Assembly: GCF_900110865.1 (NCBI RefSeq)
Contig: NZ_FOFD01000004.1
Location: forward strand, 571,378-635,377
Length of the DNA stretch: 64,000 nt
Direction: 5' to 3'
From: Natrinema salaciae
GTDB taxonomy: Archaea > Halobacteriota > Halobacteria > Halobacteriales > Natrialbaceae
Position numbers and translations under genes: made by a program. Each line of letters starts with the position of its first letter. Position 1 is the first letter of the stretch. Positions 17,644-26,978 of this stretch are shown here, piece by piece. The notes beneath the pieces were generated by a model that had not been told where the DNA came from, did not search any database, and worked only from the letters and a program-made list of their open reading frames with translations.

Positions 17644-18384
17644 TTACACGAACAGCAAGAGGATAGCATAGCCACCCGCTCCGGCGGCAAACGCCCAGAA
17701 CCGACTCTCGCGGTCCGCGGGTAGCTCCTCCTTGATCACGTTCAGAACGATCCCGCCGGCCAGGAACGGCACGAACACCGCGAGGAGGAGTTCGGCCTCC
17801 TCGAGGGCGTATCCACCCACGAATCCGGCGATCACCGCCGCCGACAGCAGCCACCGAGCGCGGTGGTGATACGCCGCGCCGTGGTGCTCCCGAAGGCTGT
17901 CGTCAGTGACGAGAAAGTGTAACGCCATCGCGACGAAAAACAGGAGGATGCTACCGAGTTCTCGATCCAACAGGAGGTAGCCGATTATCGCGTTGTAGAC
18001 CGCAAACGACCCCACGTGGACCCAGAACACGCCCCCGTCGTCCGCGTCGTCGTTCCGTCCCGAGTCGGCGCTGGTCCGGCGAGCGAGTTGCTCGAGACCG
18101 TAGAAGGTGACGAATCCGAGGAGCGCGAGCAGATAGCCGTGGTGTTCGGCGGACGCGGTCGGTCCCCCGTAGGTCTCGAGCGTCGTCGCGGCTTCCCCGA
18201 TGTCGGGGAGGAGGTGGACGAACACGTACGCGACCGAGACGCCGCCGGCGGCGGACAGCCACCGGCTACGGGGAATCCGGCCGCCGAATCCCAGGCGGCC
18301 GGCGAAGAGGTGAACGAGCGCGAGAGCGATCGCAAGCGCGGGAGTGAGAACCGCCTCGAGCGCGAACGACCCGATGGAGATCAT
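17644..18384 (-). CDS. ZIP-like membrane protein
   Basis: A 246-residue protein with seven to eight hydrophobic helices. The layout is that of a ZIP metal transporter: N-terminal helices with SVAYVFVHLLPDIGEA, a variable charged loop (DSGRNDDADDGG), helix 4 with MALHFLVTDDSLREHHG and helix 5 with GGIVLNVIKEELP. In true ZIPs the metal site is HxxxxG...E and E/H in helices 4 and 5; here H in ALHF and the E-E in IKEELP are present, but the motif is divergent. Metal transport is therefore plausible, not proven. It lies 51 bases from the Ca2+/cation exchanger on the same strand. Confidence 0.7.
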   Translation of the reverse strand: MISIGSFALEAVLTPALAIALALVHLFAGRLGFGGRIPRSRWLSAAGGVSVAYVFVHLLPDIGEAATTLETYGGPTASAEHHGYLLALLGFVTFYGLEQLARRTSADSGRNDDADDGGVFWVHVGSFAVYNAIIGYLLLDRELGSILLFFVAMALHFLVTDDSLREHHGAAYHHRARWLLSAAVIAGFVGGYALEEAELLLAVFVPFLAGGIVLNVIKEELPADRESRFWAFAAGAGGYAILLLFV

Positions 18385-18435
18385 CGTTCGATTGCGTACA
18401 CCGGCGACGAAAATGTAGGTTCGTGGCGGGCCCGT

Positions 18436-19821
18436 TCAGTCGTCGGCACTGTGGGGTTGCTCCCCGCCGGTCGACATCGCGTCGCCGACCGTCCCCGCCG
18501 TTCGACGGACGAGCCGACCGAACGCTCGACGCCGGCTGACGAACAGCACCGTCCCGAGCACGACGTAGATCGCACTGTAGATGAGCAGGATGTCAGTGCT
18601 CGAGACCGGCAGCGCGACGACCTCGCGGATGAGCGCGAACTCGAGGAAGACCTGCGAGAGGAACAGGACGAGCAGCGTGAGCGCTTCCCGCACGGAAATC
18701 TCGAACCGGATCAGCAGGGCGATCGCGAAGAACGATTGGGCGGCGGTCAACCAGATCTCGGCCGACTGCTTGAAGTCGAAGGCGAGCACGCCGTACTGGC
18801 CCAACGCCAGCGAGTGGACGACGACGAGCGTCCCGATGAGGAGCGTCCACTGGTTGAGTTTCGACGAGATGAGCGCGTTGAAACCCGCCGTCGAGCGGGC
18901 CTTGTTCACCAGATAGACGACGACGATGAGCTCCGGCGCTTCGGAGGCCAGCGGCGCGATCCACTGGATCATGAAGAACGAGGGGATGCCGACGCCCTCG
19001 CCGAGCGTCTCGAGCCCGTGTGCGAAGGGTTCGACGGCCGTGAAGATCAGCGCGCCGGAGTAGGCGAACAGGAGGACGACGGTCGCGATCCGGGCGGGTT
19101 TCGGGAAGCGCTGGAGGTACGCCGGCACGCCGACGTGGTCCATGTCCGGTTCGACCTCGCCGCGGAGGATGACCGCGATGTAGCAGACGTACAGGCCGAC
19201 CAGAAACAGCATGTCGAAGATATCGATGCCGCCGTTGAGCGGGACGAGAAACGCCCAGAGCGTCGCGAGCAGCAGGAACACGATCTCGAGGCCGATCTCC
19301 CGGTCGAGGACGACCACGTCCGAGAGGACGCCCGGTCGTTTCTCGACGGCGGGATCGGCGGCCGATCCCCGACGGAAGATCGTAAAGAGGGCGACACCGG
19401 CCCAGCCGATGCCGATGAGGATTCGGTTGGCTCCGGTCATGTTCGCGACCGCCAGGTTGCCGGCTTCGATCCCGCGCGGCGTCCCGGCGAACTGGCCCGC
19501 GTTCCAGGCGTAGAGGGCGTCGACCGCGTACTCGGGTGCGACCGCCAGGACGGCGAGCACCGCGATCGCGAACGCCTGTGGCACGTCTTTCTCGGCCGTT
19601 TCGGCGGCCCACGCGAGGAGGAACGCCGAACCGAGGACGGCGAGTCCGGTGACGATCACCGTCTCGAGCGTGGCGAGCGTGGCGAGCAGCGCCGGCGCTC
19701 GGTACTCGAATCCCGCAGTCGTCGCCAGCCAGGGGAGGAGATCGGTGGCCCCTACGACGACGACCCAGGGGAGTGTTAGTGCGACCGCGGCCGAAATCGC
19801 GCCAAGCGCTCGTCGTCTCAT
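18436..19821 (-). CDS. Sodium/calcium exchanger family protein
   Basis: A 461-residue CaCA-superfamily antiporter with about eleven transmembrane helices. The two inverted-repeat alpha motifs can be seen: APEYAVDALYAWNAG near residue 115 followed by NMTGANRILIGIGW, and APLASEAPELIVVVY near 300 followed by ALISSKLNQWTLLIGT. The acidic residue of each (Glu) lies in the ion path. It would exchange Na+ or H+ for Ca2+ or another cation across the cytoplasmic membrane. It is longer than simple CaxA-like exchangers because of an extended central loop (residues about 165-200). Cation selectivity cannot be read off. Confidence 0.9.
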   Translation of the reverse strand: MRRRALGAISAAVALTLPWVVVVGATDLLPWLATTAGFEYRAPALLATLATLETVIVTGLAVLGSAFLLAWAAETAEKDVPQAFAIAVLAVLAVAPEYAVDALYAWNAGQFAGTPRGIEAGNLAVANMTGANRILIGIGWAGVALFTIFRRGSAADPAVEKRPGVLSDVVVLDREIGLEIVFLLLATLWAFLVPLNGGIDIFDMLFLVGLYVCYIAVILRGEVEPDMDHVGVPAYLQRFPKPARIATVVLLFAYSGALIFTAVEPFAHGLETLGEGVGIPSFFMIQWIAPLASEAPELIVVVYLVNKARSTAGFNALISSKLNQWTLLIGTLVVVHSLALGQYGVLAFDFKQSAEIWLTAAQSFFAIALLIRFEISVREALTLLVLFLSQVFLEFALIREVVALPVSSTDILLIYSAIYVVLGTVLFVSRRRAFGRLVRRTAGTVGDAMSTGGEQPHSADD

Positions 19822-19890
19822 GGAAATCGTCTAGAAACGCGTACTGGTCGACCGAACATACGTAACGCGGTCTGATGCCGATGGTGCCTG

Positions 19891-20556
19891 CTACTGCTGC
19901 GGCGTGGTCTCCTCGTACGGCTGCACGACCACGAACCCATCCGAGCCCGTAAATTCGAGTTGATAGGTCTCGTCGGAAGACTGGCCGATCATGTTCGAGA
20001 AGGCGTTGTCGACGTGGCTCCCGGGCGTCGTCCCACTCCAGGCGACGGTGGCGCTGGGATCGGTCCTGACCGGCGGCCGCAGGACGAGCGGCTCACCGTG
20101 GGTCGTGATCGCGACGCTGCCCGGCCCCTCGAGGAAGACGTTAGTCATCCCGCCGGCCGAGAAGCCCGCGATGCTCTTGATGGTCCGGATCTCGTAGTTC
20201 ACGCTCGACTCGAACGCGAGCACGTCGTTCCCGTTGACCGAGATCGACTGGCCGGCGTCGAGGTCGAGGAGCTGGATCTTCTTCTCCTGATCCGCGAGGT
20301 AGAGGTGGCCGGTTCCGGTCGCCTCCATCACCGGCGTTCCCTCGCCCGTCGCCTTCTCCTTGAGGAATCCCGTGATCCCGCCTTCGGCGGACGATTTCCC
20401 CTGGAAGGAGACGTCTCCGTCGTAGGCGATCATCGATCCGGCCTTCGCGATCACGGTCCCGTCGAGGTCGATGTCCAGCAGCTTCCCGTTCTCGAGCTGA
20501 AAGGTCTCCCCGCCCGCTTTCGGTTCGTTCGTAGTAACGAATTCGTCGACGTTCAT
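19891..20556 (-). CDS. AIM24 family protein
   Basis: A 221-residue protein matching the AIM24/TIGR00266 family: FQLENGKLLDIDLDGTVIAKAGSMIAYDGDVSF near residues 19-50, the ATGTGHLYLAD strand near 80, and the closing FTGSDGFVVVQPYE. The fold is an all-beta, double-psi-like barrel. In mitochondria AIM24 supports inner-membrane organisation, but in prokaryotes the role is not known. No signal or membrane helix is seen. A TATA-like ATTTAG (minus strand, about 20602-20609) lies 45 bases upstream. It stands alone. Confidence 0.88.
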   Translation of the reverse strand: MNVDEFVTTNEPKAGGETFQLENGKLLDIDLDGTVIAKAGSMIAYDGDVSFQGKSSAEGGITGFLKEKATGEGTPVMEATGTGHLYLADQEKKIQLLDLDAGQSISVNGNDVLAFESSVNYEIRTIKSIAGFSAGGMTNVFLEGPGSVAITTHGEPLVLRPPVRTDPSATVAWSGTTPGSHVDNAFSNMIGQSSDETYQLEFTGSDGFVVVQPYEETTPQQ

Positions 20557-20670
20557 GATAGGTGGAGCCGAGTGGCTCTACCCACCGTTGGAACGGTTCG
20601 ACTAAATAGGTATGCACGAGCCACTGTCACGCCGAGACGAACGATCGTCGCCCGCCGAGCGCGGTTCCGA

Positions 20671-22266
20671 TCACGCCACGTTCCGAACGAAATCGGCCGC
20701 CTTCTCGGCGATCATCGTCGTCGGCGCGTCCGTGTTCCCGCTCGTGATCGTCGGCATCACCGACGCGTCGACGACGCGTATTCCTTCGAGGCCGCGGACC
20801 CGGAGTCGGTCGTCGACGACGGCCAGTTCGTCGTCACCCATCTTGCAGGTGCCGACCGGGTGGTACAGCGTCTCGGCGGTCTCGCGGATGTGCTCGATCA
20901 GCCCCTCGTCGGTCCGGACGTCCGGCCCCGGCAACAGCTCCTCGCCACGGTACTCGTCGAACGGCTCGGCCCGCATGATCTCCCGGGCCAGTTTGACGCC
21001 CTCGAGCAGCACCTCGAGGTCGTCGCCCGCGGTCAGATACTGCGGGTCGATGGCCGGCTCGTCGAAGGGATCGGCGGAGTCGAGCGTGATCCGACCCCGG
21101 CTCTCGGGTCGAAGCTGGAGGGCATTCAGCGAGAACCCGTGGCCGTCGGGGTTGTCGAACCCGTGTTCGACGAAGTGCGACGGGGCGAAGTGGAACTGTA
21201 CGTCTGGCCGATCGGCGTCCTCGGCGACGGTCGCGAATCCGCCGGCCTCCCCGACGTTCGACGTCAGCGGACCCCGTTTCAGCACCAGGTGTTTGAGGAC
21301 GTTCCACAGCGAATCCGCGTCGGCGAGACTGATCGGCTTCTCGCACTCGTAGCCGACGCTGGCCTGCAGGTGATCCTGCAGGTTTCGACCGACGCCGGGC
21401 AGGTCCGCGACGACCGGAATATCGTGCTCCGCGAGGTGATCGGCCGGGCCGACCCCGGAGCACAACAGCACCTGCGGCGAGTTGATCGCCCCGGCCGAGA
21501 GCAGCACTTCGTCCGTCGCGTCGACCGTCGCCCGACTGCCGTCTCCGTCGTCGCGAGCGTACTCGACGCCGACGGCCTCGCGCCCGTCGAACCGAACGCG
21601 CGTCACCCGCGCGCCGGTTACCGCGGTCAGGTTCGGCCGGTCCAGCACCGGCTTCAGATAAGCATCTGCTGCGCTATGGCGGCGACCGCCTTCTTGTGTC
21701 ACCTGATAGCATCCGACCCCCTCCCTCTCGCCGGCGTTGAAGTCCTCGTTGTGCGGCAGCCCGACCGCCTGGCCGGCCTCGACGAACGCCTCGCTGAGTT
21801 CGTTCGGCGACCGGAGATCGGCGACGTTTCGCGGCCCGCCGGTACCGTGGTACTCCGACGGTCCGCGCTCGTTGTGCTCGGCGCGTTTGAACGACGGGAG
21901 CACGTCCTCGTACCCCCAGCCCTCGTTGCCCAGTTGCGCCCAGTGATCGTAGTCGTCGGGCTGACCCCGGATGTAGATCATCGCGTTGATCGAACTCGAG
22001 CCCCCGAGAGTCTTCCCGCGCGGCCAGTAGAGCTCCCTGTCACACAGCGCCGACTGCGGCTCCGTGTGGTAGTTCCAGTCGACAGCCGACCGAAACAGCT
22101 CCGAGAACGCCGCCGGAATCTCGATCTCGCGCTTCTCGTCCGGCCGTCCGGCCTCGAGTAGCAGGACATCGGTGTCGCCGTCGGCCGACAGCCGATTCGC
22201 GAGGACACAGCCCGCCGGTCCCGCCCCGACGATCACGTACTCGTACGATCGCCCACCCTCAGTCAT
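20671..22266 (-). CDS. GMC-family FAD oxidoreductase (choline dehydrogenase-like)
   Basis: A 531-residue flavoenzyme. The FAD loop VIVGAGPAGCVLANRL is at residues 11-26, GMC signature 1 (GKTLGGSSSINAMI) at about 84-97, GMC signature 2 (GAINSPQVLLCSGVG) near 260, and the active-site His in YHPVGTCKMG near 469 with the final Asn-containing block SGNTDAPTTMIAEKA near 512. It oxidises an alcohol, possibly choline or a related polyol; the haloarchaeal substrate is not determined. It is monocistronic. The start at 22266 (MTEGGRS) is closest to the Rossmann strand; GTG/ATG codons five residues upstream are possible. Confidence 0.93.
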   Translation of the reverse strand: MTEGGRSYEYVIVGAGPAGCVLANRLSADGDTDVLLLEAGRPDEKREIEIPAAFSELFRSAVDWNYHTEPQSALCDRELYWPRGKTLGGSSSINAMIYIRGQPDDYDHWAQLGNEGWGYEDVLPSFKRAEHNERGPSEYHGTGGPRNVADLRSPNELSEAFVEAGQAVGLPHNEDFNAGEREGVGCYQVTQEGGRRHSAADAYLKPVLDRPNLTAVTGARVTRVRFDGREAVGVEYARDDGDGSRATVDATDEVLLSAGAINSPQVLLCSGVGPADHLAEHDIPVVADLPGVGRNLQDHLQASVGYECEKPISLADADSLWNVLKHLVLKRGPLTSNVGEAGGFATVAEDADRPDVQFHFAPSHFVEHGFDNPDGHGFSLNALQLRPESRGRITLDSADPFDEPAIDPQYLTAGDDLEVLLEGVKLAREIMRAEPFDEYRGEELLPGPDVRTDEGLIEHIRETAETLYHPVGTCKMGDDELAVVDDRLRVRGLEGIRVVDASVMPTITSGNTDAPTTMIAEKAADFVRNVA

Positions 22267-22422
22267 GGTATCCCATACCATGTGGAGGTGGAGACATAGT
22301 AGTATTCCTCGACGAGGGTCGCCCGTACCAACACCTGTCCGCTCTGGTACCGAAGCCCCGCCTTCAATGGCCTGAACGTGTAACGCGCGGGACGAACTAC
22401 CGCCGCGGCGGAACGTCGGTAG

Positions 22423-23451
22423 ATGGGACCCGGCCGCAGGACGTGGACGGTGGTTCTCGTCGCGATCGCGTTGGTCGTCGCAGCCGCGACGTACGGACTG
22501 CTTGCGGTGGACCGACCCCAGGTCGAATCTGTCGACAGCGAGTGGGGCACCGTGACGAGCGATCGGACCGAAGTCGAAACGCGCGTCGGCGTCGACAATC
22601 CGCGGCTGCTTCGCATCGGCGACGGCGCGGCGGACCTCTCGTATACGGTCTCGCTGAACGGTATCGAGGTCGCCGCGGAGCGCGACCAGCGCGTCGCCGT
22701 CGGCGGTCGCGAGAGCGAACTCACCGTCTCGACGTGGATCGACAACGACGAGATCCCGGCGTGGTGGGCGTCCCACGTCAACAGAAACGAAACGACGACG
22801 GTTCGAATCGAACCCGACGTCGTCGTCGAGTACGCCGGCGTCCGACTCCCGGCGGAGCGGTGGACGCGGACCCGAACCGTGCGGACGGATCTCCTCGAGC
22901 CGCTGCGAACGAACCGGAGTCGGGACGTGCAGGCCGGCGGCCGGACGCTGGTCGTCGTCGAGGAGACGACCGCCCAGTGGGGGACCGCCACGCCGAACCG
23001 GTCGCCGATCGACGCGACGGCGACCGTGACGAACCCAACGTCGATTCCGATACCGATCGCGAAGATCCGCTACACCGTGCAGTTGAACGACGTCGTCGTC
23101 GGACAGGGCGTCGCCGGCGAACGGACGGTCGTTCCACCCGACAGCACCCGACCGATCGAGGCCGGCGCAGCCATCGACAACACCAGACTGGACGAGTGGT
23201 GGGTCACGCACCTCCGAAACAACGAGACCTCGACCCTGACCGTCGACTTCACCGCGACGCTCGAGTACGGCGGTCTCGAGCAGGACGTGCCGCTCGACGC
23301 CCTCTCGTACGAGCGGACGTTTCGGACGGATATCCTCGGATCGGCGGACACCGACGCGGGCGGCCCGTCGGGCGGAGACGAGCCGACCCCCGAGCGAACC
23401 CAGCGCCGGGTCGAGCTTTTTCAGCCTGCCGCCCGAACGTTCCGCGTATGA
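22423..23451 (+). CDS. Membrane-anchored LEA14-like protein with two LEA2 repeats
   Basis: A 342-residue protein with an N-terminal anchor (residues about 8-28) and two tandem LEA type-2/WHy domains of about 125 residues. In each the core is a strand pair N(P)...I.I...Y.V.LNGI/LNDVVVG followed by DNDEIPAWWASHVNRNETT in the first and DNTRLDEWWVTHLRNNETS in the second; the aligned WW-x-(S/T)-H-x2-(R)-N-E-T shows an internal duplication. Domains of this type bind no known cofactor and are linked to desiccation or salt tolerance in plants. Outside-facing in archaea (inference). The stop overlaps the next start by four bases (ATGA), so the two genes form an operon. Confidence 0.85.
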   Translation: MGPGRRTWTVVLVAIALVVAAATYGLLAVDRPQVESVDSEWGTVTSDRTEVETRVGVDNPRLLRIGDGAADLSYTVSLNGIEVAAERDQRVAVGGRESELTVSTWIDNDEIPAWWASHVNRNETTTVRIEPDVVVEYAGVRLPAERWTRTRTVRTDLLEPLRTNRSRDVQAGGRTLVVVEETTAQWGTATPNRSPIDATATVTNPTSIPIPIAKIRYTVQLNDVVVGQGVAGERTVVPPDSTRPIEAGAAIDNTRLDEWWVTHLRNNETSTLTVDFTATLEYGGLEQDVPLDALSYERTFRTDILGSADTDAGGPSGGDEPTPERTQRRVELFQPAARTFRV

Positions 23452-23909
23452 CCGAGTTCCGCGGGACCTGGACCGAGGACGACGTCGAGACGTTTCTACA
23501 GGAAACGACGGTTCCGATCCGGATCGCTACCCGCAGGCCGGACGGATCGCCGTGGATCGTCACCCTGTGGTACCGCTATCGCGACGGCGCGCTCGAGTGT
23601 GCGACGCAAGCGAACGCGGATCTGGTGCGGTTCCTCCGTCACGAACCGGCGATCGCCTTCGACATCTCGACGAATCGAGTCCCCTACCGCGGGATCAGAG
23701 GGAACGGGACCGTCGAAATCGACTCCGACGGCGGACCGGTCCTCCGGGACCTCGTCGAGCGATACCTCGGCGGCACGGACTCCCCGCTCGCCGAGTGGTT
23801 ACTCGACGAGGAGCGCGAGGAGGCCCGGATACGAATCGCTCCCGACGAGATCTACAGTTGGGACTACAGCGATCGAATGGGGGCGGGCTCGAGCGATCGC
23901 ACGGCATAG
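23448..23909 (+). CDS. Pyridoxamine 5'-phosphate oxidase-fold flavoprotein
   Basis: A 153-residue split-barrel flavoprotein. The family core is visible: TVPIRIATRRPDGSPWIVTLWYRYRDG near residues 18-44, CATQANADLVRFLRHEPAIAFDI near 48-70 and RGIRGNGTVEI near 79. Members bind FMN or F420 and catalyse diverse redox reactions; the residues visible do not decide which. It overlaps the upstream LEA2 gene by four bases and may be translationally coupled. A similar protein lies near 44.4 kb. Confidence 0.87.
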   Translation: MTEFRGTWTEDDVETFLQETTVPIRIATRRPDGSPWIVTLWYRYRDGALECATQANADLVRFLRHEPAIAFDISTNRVPYRGIRGNGTVEIDSDGGPVLRDLVERYLGGTDSPLAEWLLDEEREEARIRIAPDEIYSWDYSDRMGAGSSDRTA

Positions 23910-24011
23910 CGACGGACGTGCACGGAGCGACGACGGTACACTCGGACAGTTCGAACGGGCAGCCGTCACGCGACAGATGGAGGGACACGAGCCACGGCCG
24001 ACTCCGACCGA

Positions 24012-25394
24012 TCAGTCGTCGGCGCCGGGCTTGACCATTCGTTTGCCGTCCGACTCGTCGGCGCGCGGGAAGTTGTCGATCGTCTCCGCTCGGAACGCCG
24101 ACTCGTCGAACTCGTACTCGCCGTCGAGGAACTCGAGCAGCGTGTGCGTGTCGCGCATGGCGTTTTTCAGACACGTGGAGGCACCCGGCGACGGAGTGAT
24201 GTTGAAGATGATGTCGTCGCCGACGATCTTGGCCTCGCCCATGTCCAGGGACTTGTTCCTCGTGTCGACGATCTGCGGGCGGACGCCCCCGTAGCCCTTC
24301 GCGCGTTCGATGTCCTCGAGTTCGACGCTCGGGACGACCTTCTGGACGTGCGGGAGGAACTGTTTCCGGCCGACGGAGGGGAGATCGTAGACGAGGTTCC
24401 GGAGCACGTACGGCAGGAGGATCCGATCCGCGAGGATGTTGGCGTAGCTCAGGAACGCCGCCGCGTTCAGCCCGAACACGTCGAGGAAGTCCTTCACGGT
24501 CGAGATGCGGCCGCGCTCGAGCGTCGGGACGAGTTTGGCGGTCGGACCGAACCGCGTGATACTGCCGTCGTGGACGTCCGCGTCGCCGTGAACCGCGGCG
24601 AACGGCAGCTTCTTCATCTGGAGCGTGTAGACCTTCCCGTTCAGGAGGTCGTCCGCGAGGAAGAAGCTCCCGGCGATGGGGAGCAAGACCTTGTCCTGCC
24701 CGTAGCCGAGTTCCTTCGCGATCTGGAGGCTGTGCGAGCCGGCGGCGACGACGGCGGCGTCACAGTCGAACCGACCGTCGCTCGTCTCGATCGTGTACCC
24801 GTCGAGCGTCGGCGTGATGTCCGTGACTTTCGTGCCGGTGAAGACGTCGACGGTGGCCTCTTCCGCCGCCTCGTCGACGAACGACTTCGTCGTCTCGCCG
24901 TAGTCGACGACGTAGCCGTCCGGGGTCTGCAGCGCGAGCATCTCCTTCGAGGGATCGCGACCCTCCACGACCTTCGGCTCGAGTTCGGCGATCTCCTCGC
25001 GGTCGATCGGCCGGAGCTTCGGATAGAGGTCGCCGAACCCGTCGTCGTCGTACCGCTGCTCGAGTTGCTCGACCTCCTCGTCACCCACGCCGAGCACCAT
25101 CTTGCTGCGCTTGGCGTGCATCTCCCGGTCGGGGTCGTGGTTCTCCAGATACCCCGCGAGGAGTTCCGCACCCTCTTTGACCTCTTCGGCCTTCTCGAGC
25201 GTGTAGTTGGTCTCGATATCCCCGAAGTGAAGGGTCTGGGAGTTGTTCGTGTGGTGGGAGTTGATCGCTGCGATCTCCGATTCCTTCTCGATCAGCGCGA
25301 TCGAGTCGATATCAGTGAACTTTGCGGTCGTGTACAGAAGGGATGCACCACTGATACCGCCGCCAACGATTACGAGGTCGTATTTACCAGACAT
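24012..25394 (-). CDS. FAD-dependent oxidoreductase, malate:quinone-like
   Basis: A 460-residue flavoprotein of the DAO/Mqo-like type. The FAD loop is VIVGGGISGASLLYT at residues 8-22, followed by ALIEKE near 35 and a block typical of malate:quinone oxidoreductase and L-2-hydroxyglutarate oxidase families (HHTNNSQTLHFGDIETNYT near 48-66). The second FAD motif is AAVVAAGSHS near 216-225, and NITPSPGASTCLKNAMRDT near 402 closes the FAD site. It has no signal peptide and is likely bound peripherally to the membrane to pass electrons to menaquinone. Substrate could be malate or a related 2-hydroxyacid. A strong BRE/TATA sits upstream. Confidence 0.85.
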   Translation of the reverse strand: MSGKYDLVIVGGGISGASLLYTTAKFTDIDSIALIEKESEIAAINSHHTNNSQTLHFGDIETNYTLEKAEEVKEGAELLAGYLENHDPDREMHAKRSKMVLGVGDEEVEQLEQRYDDDGFGDLYPKLRPIDREEIAELEPKVVEGRDPSKEMLALQTPDGYVVDYGETTKSFVDEAAEEATVDVFTGTKVTDITPTLDGYTIETSDGRFDCDAAVVAAGSHSLQIAKELGYGQDKVLLPIAGSFFLADDLLNGKVYTLQMKKLPFAAVHGDADVHDGSITRFGPTAKLVPTLERGRISTVKDFLDVFGLNAAAFLSYANILADRILLPYVLRNLVYDLPSVGRKQFLPHVQKVVPSVELEDIERAKGYGGVRPQIVDTRNKSLDMGEAKIVGDDIIFNITPSPGASTCLKNAMRDTHTLLEFLDGEYEFDESAFRAETIDNFPRADESDGKRMVKPGADD

Positions 25395-25840
25395 TATTGG
25401 GTTGTGTGAGTCGGTAGTACATACGCTCGACTCCAGACTGATAACTCATATTTTTTCGATCGAACATTCGGCAATCGTCGAACCTTCCATCGACGACTGT
25501 AGGTTCGGGTTCGGCATCGCGGACGCGGCCATCCGGGATACCCGACAGATAGTCCGTTTCAGCGGTTCTCGAGGAGGTCTGTCGATCCCCACGCAACGGC
25601 ATTCGTGCCGTCGATCTCGTCTCACACCCCGGCAATCCCGGTCGTCACCACCCGAAATAGTATCGACAGTCGACGTACCGACGACCGGCCGGGGCTCGAG
25701 TTCGCGAGCGATTCGGACGCGATATCTCTCACGGATCGCCCCGATTTCGCGGTATCTGGATAAACTATCGCGGAGTTTTCAGCACCCCACTCGAGGCGGC
25801 GACTCGGCGCGACCGTTTCGCCGCCGGCAGTGACGCTACG
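25395..25840. other. Intergenic region, 446 bases
   Basis: Apart from the promoter near 25445-25460, no supportable gene was seen. Open frames exist on both strands but their products are Ser/Arg-rich and lack the acidic composition of genuine genes here. Both flanking genes read leftwards, so this stretch lies upstream of the Mqo-like gene and downstream of the K+ channel. Confidence 0.5.
25445..25460 (-). promoter_or_regulatory. BRE/TATA promoter of the Mqo-like gene
   Basis: On the minus strand CGAAAAAATATGAG combines a purine-rich BRE with an AT-only TATA region about 55 bases before the start codon. The length suggests a short 5' leader rather than a leaderless mRNA. Confidence 0.5.
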
Positions 25841-26677
25841 TTACTCGTGGGACTCGAACTCCTGATAAATGACCTGCCCGCAGGCCTTGCAGTGTGACGC
25901 GTCCCGGTCGTGAGCCGACAGGCCGCAGTTCGGACAGGTGACGTCGACGTTGTCCCTGCGACTCCACTCGCGGACGATCTTGCCGGCCTGCCAGGGAATG
26001 ATGACGATCCCCGCCAGAATCGCCGCGACGGTCGTCCACCGCCCCGCGGTCGTGACCGGAACGATATCGCCGAACCCGGTGGTCGATAGCGTCACGACGA
26101 CGTAGTAGAAGGCGTCGGCGAACGTGGTGACTTCCGGATTGGCAGCGTGTTCCGCGCTGTAAAACAGGCCGGCGGAGACGAACAACAGTACCAGCACCGT
26201 CAACAGCAGCTTCAGCGCGCGCAGGGCGTTGTCGGAGATCGTCCCGAAGAAGAACTCCGCGTCCTGGGTGAACCGATAGAACCGGAGGACGCGAACCACC
26301 CGGACCACGCGGAGGAAGCCGACGTTCGCGACCACCGCCCCCGGCAAGAACAGTACGAGAAACGTCGGGAGAATCGCGATCAGGTCGACCACGGCGTACG
26401 GATCGCTGAACTCCTCGAGCCGGTTCGAAGCGCCGTACAGCCGAAGGACGTACTCCACCAGAAACACGACGGCGATCGCGACTTCGCTGGTCCAGAGGAC
26501 CGACCGGACCTCGGCGGAGAGGGGGAACGTCTCCGCGACGAAGACGGCGACGAAGACGAGGTTGAGGACCAACAGCGCGATGTCGATCGCCTTTCCCAGC
26601 GGCGTTCGATGATCCAGCAGGTAGAAGCGAACGAGTTCCCGACGGCTCCGGGTCCCGGGCGACGACTCACCGGGCAT
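25841..26677 (-). CDS. Voltage-gated-type potassium channel with C-terminal zinc ribbon
   Basis: A 278-residue ion channel subunit. Six transmembrane helices are apparent in the first 225 residues, including a voltage-sensor-like segment with regularly spaced Arg (RVVRVVRVLRFYRF near 125-140), and a pore loop with selectivity filter STTGFGDIVP near residue 199. The FGD rather than YGD filter is common in prokaryotic channels and still K+-selective. After the last helix a cytoplasmic tail holds CPNCG and CKACG (about residues 245-268), a zinc ribbon. Tetramer in the cytoplasmic membrane, relevant to the high-K+ salt-in strategy of haloarchaea. Gating ligand unknown. Confidence 0.88.
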   Translation of the reverse strand: MPGESSPGTRSRRELVRFYLLDHRTPLGKAIDIALLVLNLVFVAVFVAETFPLSAEVRSVLWTSEVAIAVVFLVEYVLRLYGASNRLEEFSDPYAVVDLIAILPTFLVLFLPGAVVANVGFLRVVRVVRVLRFYRFTQDAEFFFGTISDNALRALKLLLTVLVLLFVSAGLFYSAEHAANPEVTTFADAFYYVVVTLSTTGFGDIVPVTTAGRWTTVAAILAGIVIIPWQAGKIVREWSRRDNVDVTCPNCGLSAHDRDASHCKACGQVIYQEFESHE

Positions 26678-26978
26678 TCGACGGTCCTACTCCTCGATCG
26701 GGACGCGGCGGCCGGCGAATCGGCAATCGGTTCGTCGCGGGGTTCGAAGCGGAACGTCTCATACGCCGATAGATGGGTCGTTCGCCCGAAGTGTAGAAGG
26801 TGTTTCGCTCGCAGACGACGGCGCCACCCCGAACCCGGTGTCAGTTCGCCACTGCGGTGCGTCGACGGCGACGCCCCACCGACAGTCCTCGGTGCGGACG
26901 GGTGGACCGCGCACGAAGCGGACGAACGGCCGAGCGGGAGTCCGACTAGACTTTAGGTGTCCGCCGGCAACGGTACAC
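26678..26978. other. Intergenic region, 301 bases
   Basis: It lies between a leftward K+ channel gene and a rightward methyltransferase gene, so it should hold both promoters. No clear TATA element or small gene could be recognised. Confidence 0.45.

Noticed and set aside
18016-19779. 587-codon plus-strand frame opposite the cation exchanger
   Set aside because: Repetitive Asp/Glu/Arg/Gln product with no domain; the minus strand encodes a convincing eleven-helix exchanger.
19960-22161. 733-codon open frame on the plus strand
   Set aside because: It lies antisense to the AIM24 and GMC oxidoreductase genes, and its product is Arg/Val-rich and without family features. Long antisense frames are expected in high-GC DNA.
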